Assembly: GCA_963402885.1 (NCBI GenBank)
Contig: OY727102.1
Coordinates: 12,152,001 to 12,216,000, forward strand
Source: Antedon bifida
Taxonomy: Eukaryota; Echinodermata; Crinoidea; Comatulida; Antedonidae
Reading direction: 5' to 3'
Length of the DNA: 64,000 bases
A program made the translations under genes and the position numbers. Numbering within the stretch: position 1 is the stretch's first letter; each line of letters opens with the position of its first letter. Below the pieces are notes generated by a model, which was given only the letters and a program-made list of their open reading frames with translations, did not search any database and was not told the origin of the DNA. Of this stretch, positions 61,189 through 64,000 are shown one piece after another.

Positions 61189-61616
61189 GCAAAGTTTGTC
61201 ACATGTCAGCTAGTGGATCTTACAACAATGCCACGCAGTAAAGAAGAATCAAACCTTGGATTCTGGATTGACTTTTAAGCAAAGTTTGTCACATGTCAGG
61301 TAGTGGATCTCACAACAATGCCACGCAGTAAAGAAGAATCAAACCTTGGATTCTGGATTGACTTTTAAGCAAAGTTTGTCACATGTCAGCTAGTAGATCT
61401 CACAACAATGCCACGCAGTAAAGAAGAATCAAACCTTGGATTCTGGATTGACTTTTAAGCAAAGTTTGTCACATGTCAGGTAGTAGATCTCACAACAATG
61501 CCACGCAGTAAAGAAGAATCAAACCTTGGATTCTGGATTGATTTTTAAGCAAAGTTTGTGTCATGTCAGCTAGTGGATCTTACAACAATGCCAGGCAGTA
61601 AAGAATAATCTGTTTG
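61111..61616 (+). repeat. 90-bp tandem repeat covering the AGBL5 terminal exon, 6 copies
   Basis: Copies start at 61111, 61201, 61291, 61381, 61471 and 61561; the last is truncated. The first copy is the coding 3' end of AGBL5 ([17 protein letters not shown] then FWIDF and TAA). Because 90 is a multiple of three, every later full copy is open in the same frame and ends at its own TAA. The copies differ by only a few bases. Confidence 0.95.
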
Positions 61617-61813
61617 TAGAAGTGTGCAGTGCCTGTCTCGTCTACAATATGAAACTTGCAATCTGCCATATGCTGAATCACATGTCTTTAAAGACTGTTA
61701 TTTGCTGAGCTCACAAACCTTTGTTTGCTAGAGTTTGTCAACTGCTCTGCATTGGCAAACTCGGAGTTTGCTCTAGTTTGCAAACTTTAAGTTTTCTAAT
61801 GTAGACTCTGATT

Positions 61814-61942
61814 TAAGCTCTGTCTACACTATCAAACTTTATGCGATTTGCCCATATATGGGCACTATGATATCATATCACTACCATATTTAGGCACATT
61901 ACATTTTTTTGTAAAACTAGTTTGATAGTGTAGATAGAGCTT
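61814..61942. mobile_element. GCTCTGTCTACAC hairpin MITE
   Basis: Left TTAAGCTCTGTCTACACTATC and right GATAGTGTAGATAGAGC, with a slightly shortened core. Confidence 0.9.
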
Positions 61943-61961
61943 TAGACTAATTATCTGTTGA

Positions 61962-62056
61962 GCCTAGTCTACACTGGCTAAGTTTTGTTTGCTAACTCAA
62001 ACAAAACAAGTTCACAAAAAACATTTGGTAAAGCTTGCTAGTGTAGACTAGGCTAA
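61962..62056. mobile_element. Short foldback element with GCCTAGTCTACACT ends
   Basis: GCCTAGTCTACACTGGC on the left pairs with GCTAGTGTAGACTAGGC on the right. TAATTATC occurs on both sides, a possible 8-bp target duplication of hAT type, though the left copy is separated from the terminal repeat by six bases. Confidence 0.6.
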
Positions 62057-62591
62057 TTATCAACCCACCTTGTTGTTTTTGCTTATCTTATCTATGTCAT
62101 AATACATTTTGCTAGATAATGTGTACTTTGACCAATGTTTTCAGACATTTTGTTTTTAACTTATATTTTATAACATCAATTACCATAAACCTTTTTCAGA
62201 ACAAAAAAAATGTTTTTACTACCAATATCTTAAGAGTGTTTGTAATATACAATACAAACATATTTTGTTTTATAGAGAAATTCCAATTATTTTAAATGGT
62301 ACTTGAATTTGTTAAGATAGAAACCAAATACAATATTATACTGTATGTACAGCATGTGTTGCTATTTTTAGCTTGAAAATAACAGCTATATTTTTTAACC
62401 TTTTATAATGTAAATACTGTACACTATTATATTTTAGTTAAACTACTATGGTTGGTGAACAACTGTAAAATAAATATTTTAATGTTTGTGCATGATTGTT
62501 AATAGTAATACAAATATTTATATTAACCTTTTTTTTAAATGGTATACAGCTTTTTTAGTTTTTCGTGACATTATTTATTAGACATGTGTTT

Positions 62592-62718
62592 AAAGCTCTG
62601 TCTCACTTTAAACTTTATGTGATTATGTCATATCACTACCATATTTGAGCATATCACTACCATATTTGGGCACATCACACTTTTTTGTAAAACTAGTTTG
62701 ATAGTGTTGACAGAGCTT
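62592..62718. mobile_element. GCTCTGTCTACAC hairpin MITE, left arm shortened
   Basis: Starts GCTCTGTCTCACTTTAAAC and ends CTAGTTTGATAGTGTTGACAGAGCTTAA, with two CACTACCATATTTG motifs. Confidence 0.88.
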
Positions 62719-64000
62719 AACTCTCACATATACCTTGATGAGGATGTCTTCTTTTGAGAATTGAAATTACCTTTACTTTTGAAATGTAATTATTAATATA
62801 AATTAAAATGCTAAATGTAACCATATTTATAATAACTCTACTTATTTTCCAACAACGACTGGCAAACAAAAACAAACAAATAGTGTACCCTTTTCTTTCA
62901 GATATATGTTGAGATATTTTAAGGTATTTACTGTATTTTTATAACATGTTTTGTATTTTACATTGATTACTTTAGTGTAACATTACTACTGTTGATTTGT
63001 TTTTTAAATAATTTATTCTTTGGTTATATTCTTTAAAATGTAAGAACTGTCTCATACTGAGAGGTTTGGCCTATACGAGTGTACACAATAGTTATACGGA
63101 TAAAAGATACAAACAATTCATAAAAATAATAAATCAAATGATAAATTCTACAGACAATAATAATAAGAAATACATTCTTATTAGGAGTGAAAATGTTTTC
63201 AATGTTAATTATAAAGTGTTAATATTGCACCTTTGTTTAACTGTATTTTGTTTTTTTTTTTGTTTTTTAAATTTGTTAAAGTGTCAATTATCAATAATGT
63301 TACCATCTTTCTTTTTAGGTGGTCTTTATTTAAAAGACGTAGCATTGGATTTTAATAGCGTACAACAAATATTGCTAACTTCATTTTTCATATAAATTTC
63401 TGAGAAGGGATGGATGATGGTGTCCTTAAAGACAGTATTAAGTAAATGAAAGCCAATAACTACTTTCTTTGTTGTTTATCTCATCTATCCTATTTAGGCC
63501 CTGTGGCCCATAAGTTTGTTTATGGTACAAATAAATTACTACATTTGATTTCATAAAACCAAAGATAACGTTTTTATAGTGCAAGCGTATTTTTTATAAG
63601 TATCAATTTTAAATTTTGATAATTGCAACAGTATTAGTTCATAGTATTATTTTAACCAAAGCATGACTTATTCTTAGTTGTATATGCATATTTTAAACAA
63701 AATGTTTAAAATAATATAGGCTTAGTTTTATTTGTTAATGATTTAAATGTGAATAATAAAATAGTTTATAACAGACAATTTGATTCAAACACATTTATTG
63801 CATTGTCTTCAATTTATTTCAATCGTAAAATGCATCTAACAAGGGAAGAGTGACATTCTTTCCTGATCTAACTACACAGACGGTAAAGTAACCTTATCCG
63901 ATTGGACACATCTCATATTCAAGAGACATCCCAACTTACAAAGATGTCCTTAATATGAGCATGGACCTACATATGCGTCCATGATACGAGTTCTATTATT
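62719..64000. other. AT-rich sequence without a supported gene
   Basis: A 109-codon frame at 63066-63395 is low-complexity and hydrophobic and is not supported. A TTTATT at about 63791 could be a minus-strand poly(A) signal for a gene beyond the window. AGBL5 3' untranslated sequence may reach into the first part. Confidence 0.4.

Noticed and set aside
63066..63395. 109-codon open frame near the right end
   Set aside because: Low-complexity Asn/Ile/Phe-rich translation of AT-rich DNA, not ATG-anchored in a good context.
1..64000. CRISPR array or bacterial operon
   Set aside because: Tandem repeats here are contiguous minisatellites without unique spacers, and the genes have spliceosomal introns.

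Overview
This window looks like nuclear DNA of an AT-rich, repeat-dense invertebrate. The genes are split by GT-AG introns, encode metazoan cilium and genome-maintenance proteins, and sit among tRNA-derived SINEs, a degenerate CR1/L2-like LINE, many short foldback elements and minisatellites. The gene set and abundant TAGGCCTA-type motifs suggest a marine deuterostome, with echinoderm the most plausible guess. The species cannot be fixed from the sequence alone.

Layout, left to right: a 32-bp satellite (373-790); an ANKRD66-like ankyrin-repeat gene (minus, 953-2608); a repeat-filled spacer; a complete 13-exon gene for a DUF389 multi-pass membrane protein (minus, 4541-15083), whose first intron carries a 3.6-kb foldback element (11088-14670); a divergent promoter region; LRRC6/DNAAF11, a dynein-arm assembly factor (plus, 16295-24166, 15 exons), with a dead LINE in intron 12; WRAP53/TCAB1, the telomerase and scaRNA Cajal-body WD40 protein (minus, 24715-29359, 10 exons), tail-to-tail with LRRC6; a second divergent promoter region; RBBP8/CtIP, the DNA end-resection factor (plus, 30900-36803, 9 exons); about 3.4 kb of repeat-bearing spacer; an unrecognised three-exon gene for a 68-residue His/Pro-rich protein with its own TATA box and poly(A) signal (40235-41721); AGBL5/CCP5, a tubulin deglutamylase (plus, 43506-61188), with a clear catalytic core and several probably alternative 3' exons; then repeat-rich sequence to the end.

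Exon junctions were read by hand from GT/AG (or GC/AG) sites and checked for phase. ANKRD66, DUF389, LRRC6, WRAP53 and the small gene close perfectly in frame. RBBP8 has one unexplained phase break between exons 6 and 7. The AGBL5 3' half does not resolve into one transcript.

Two genes have ciliary roles (LRRC6, AGBL5) and two act in telomere or DNA-break biology (WRAP53, RBBP8). The latter pair face apart and could share a bidirectional promoter. The best candidates for undescribed biology are the small His-rich gene, the animal DUF389 protein, the large foldback element with a possible hidden exon, and the in-frame 90-bp amplification of the AGBL5 terminal exon.
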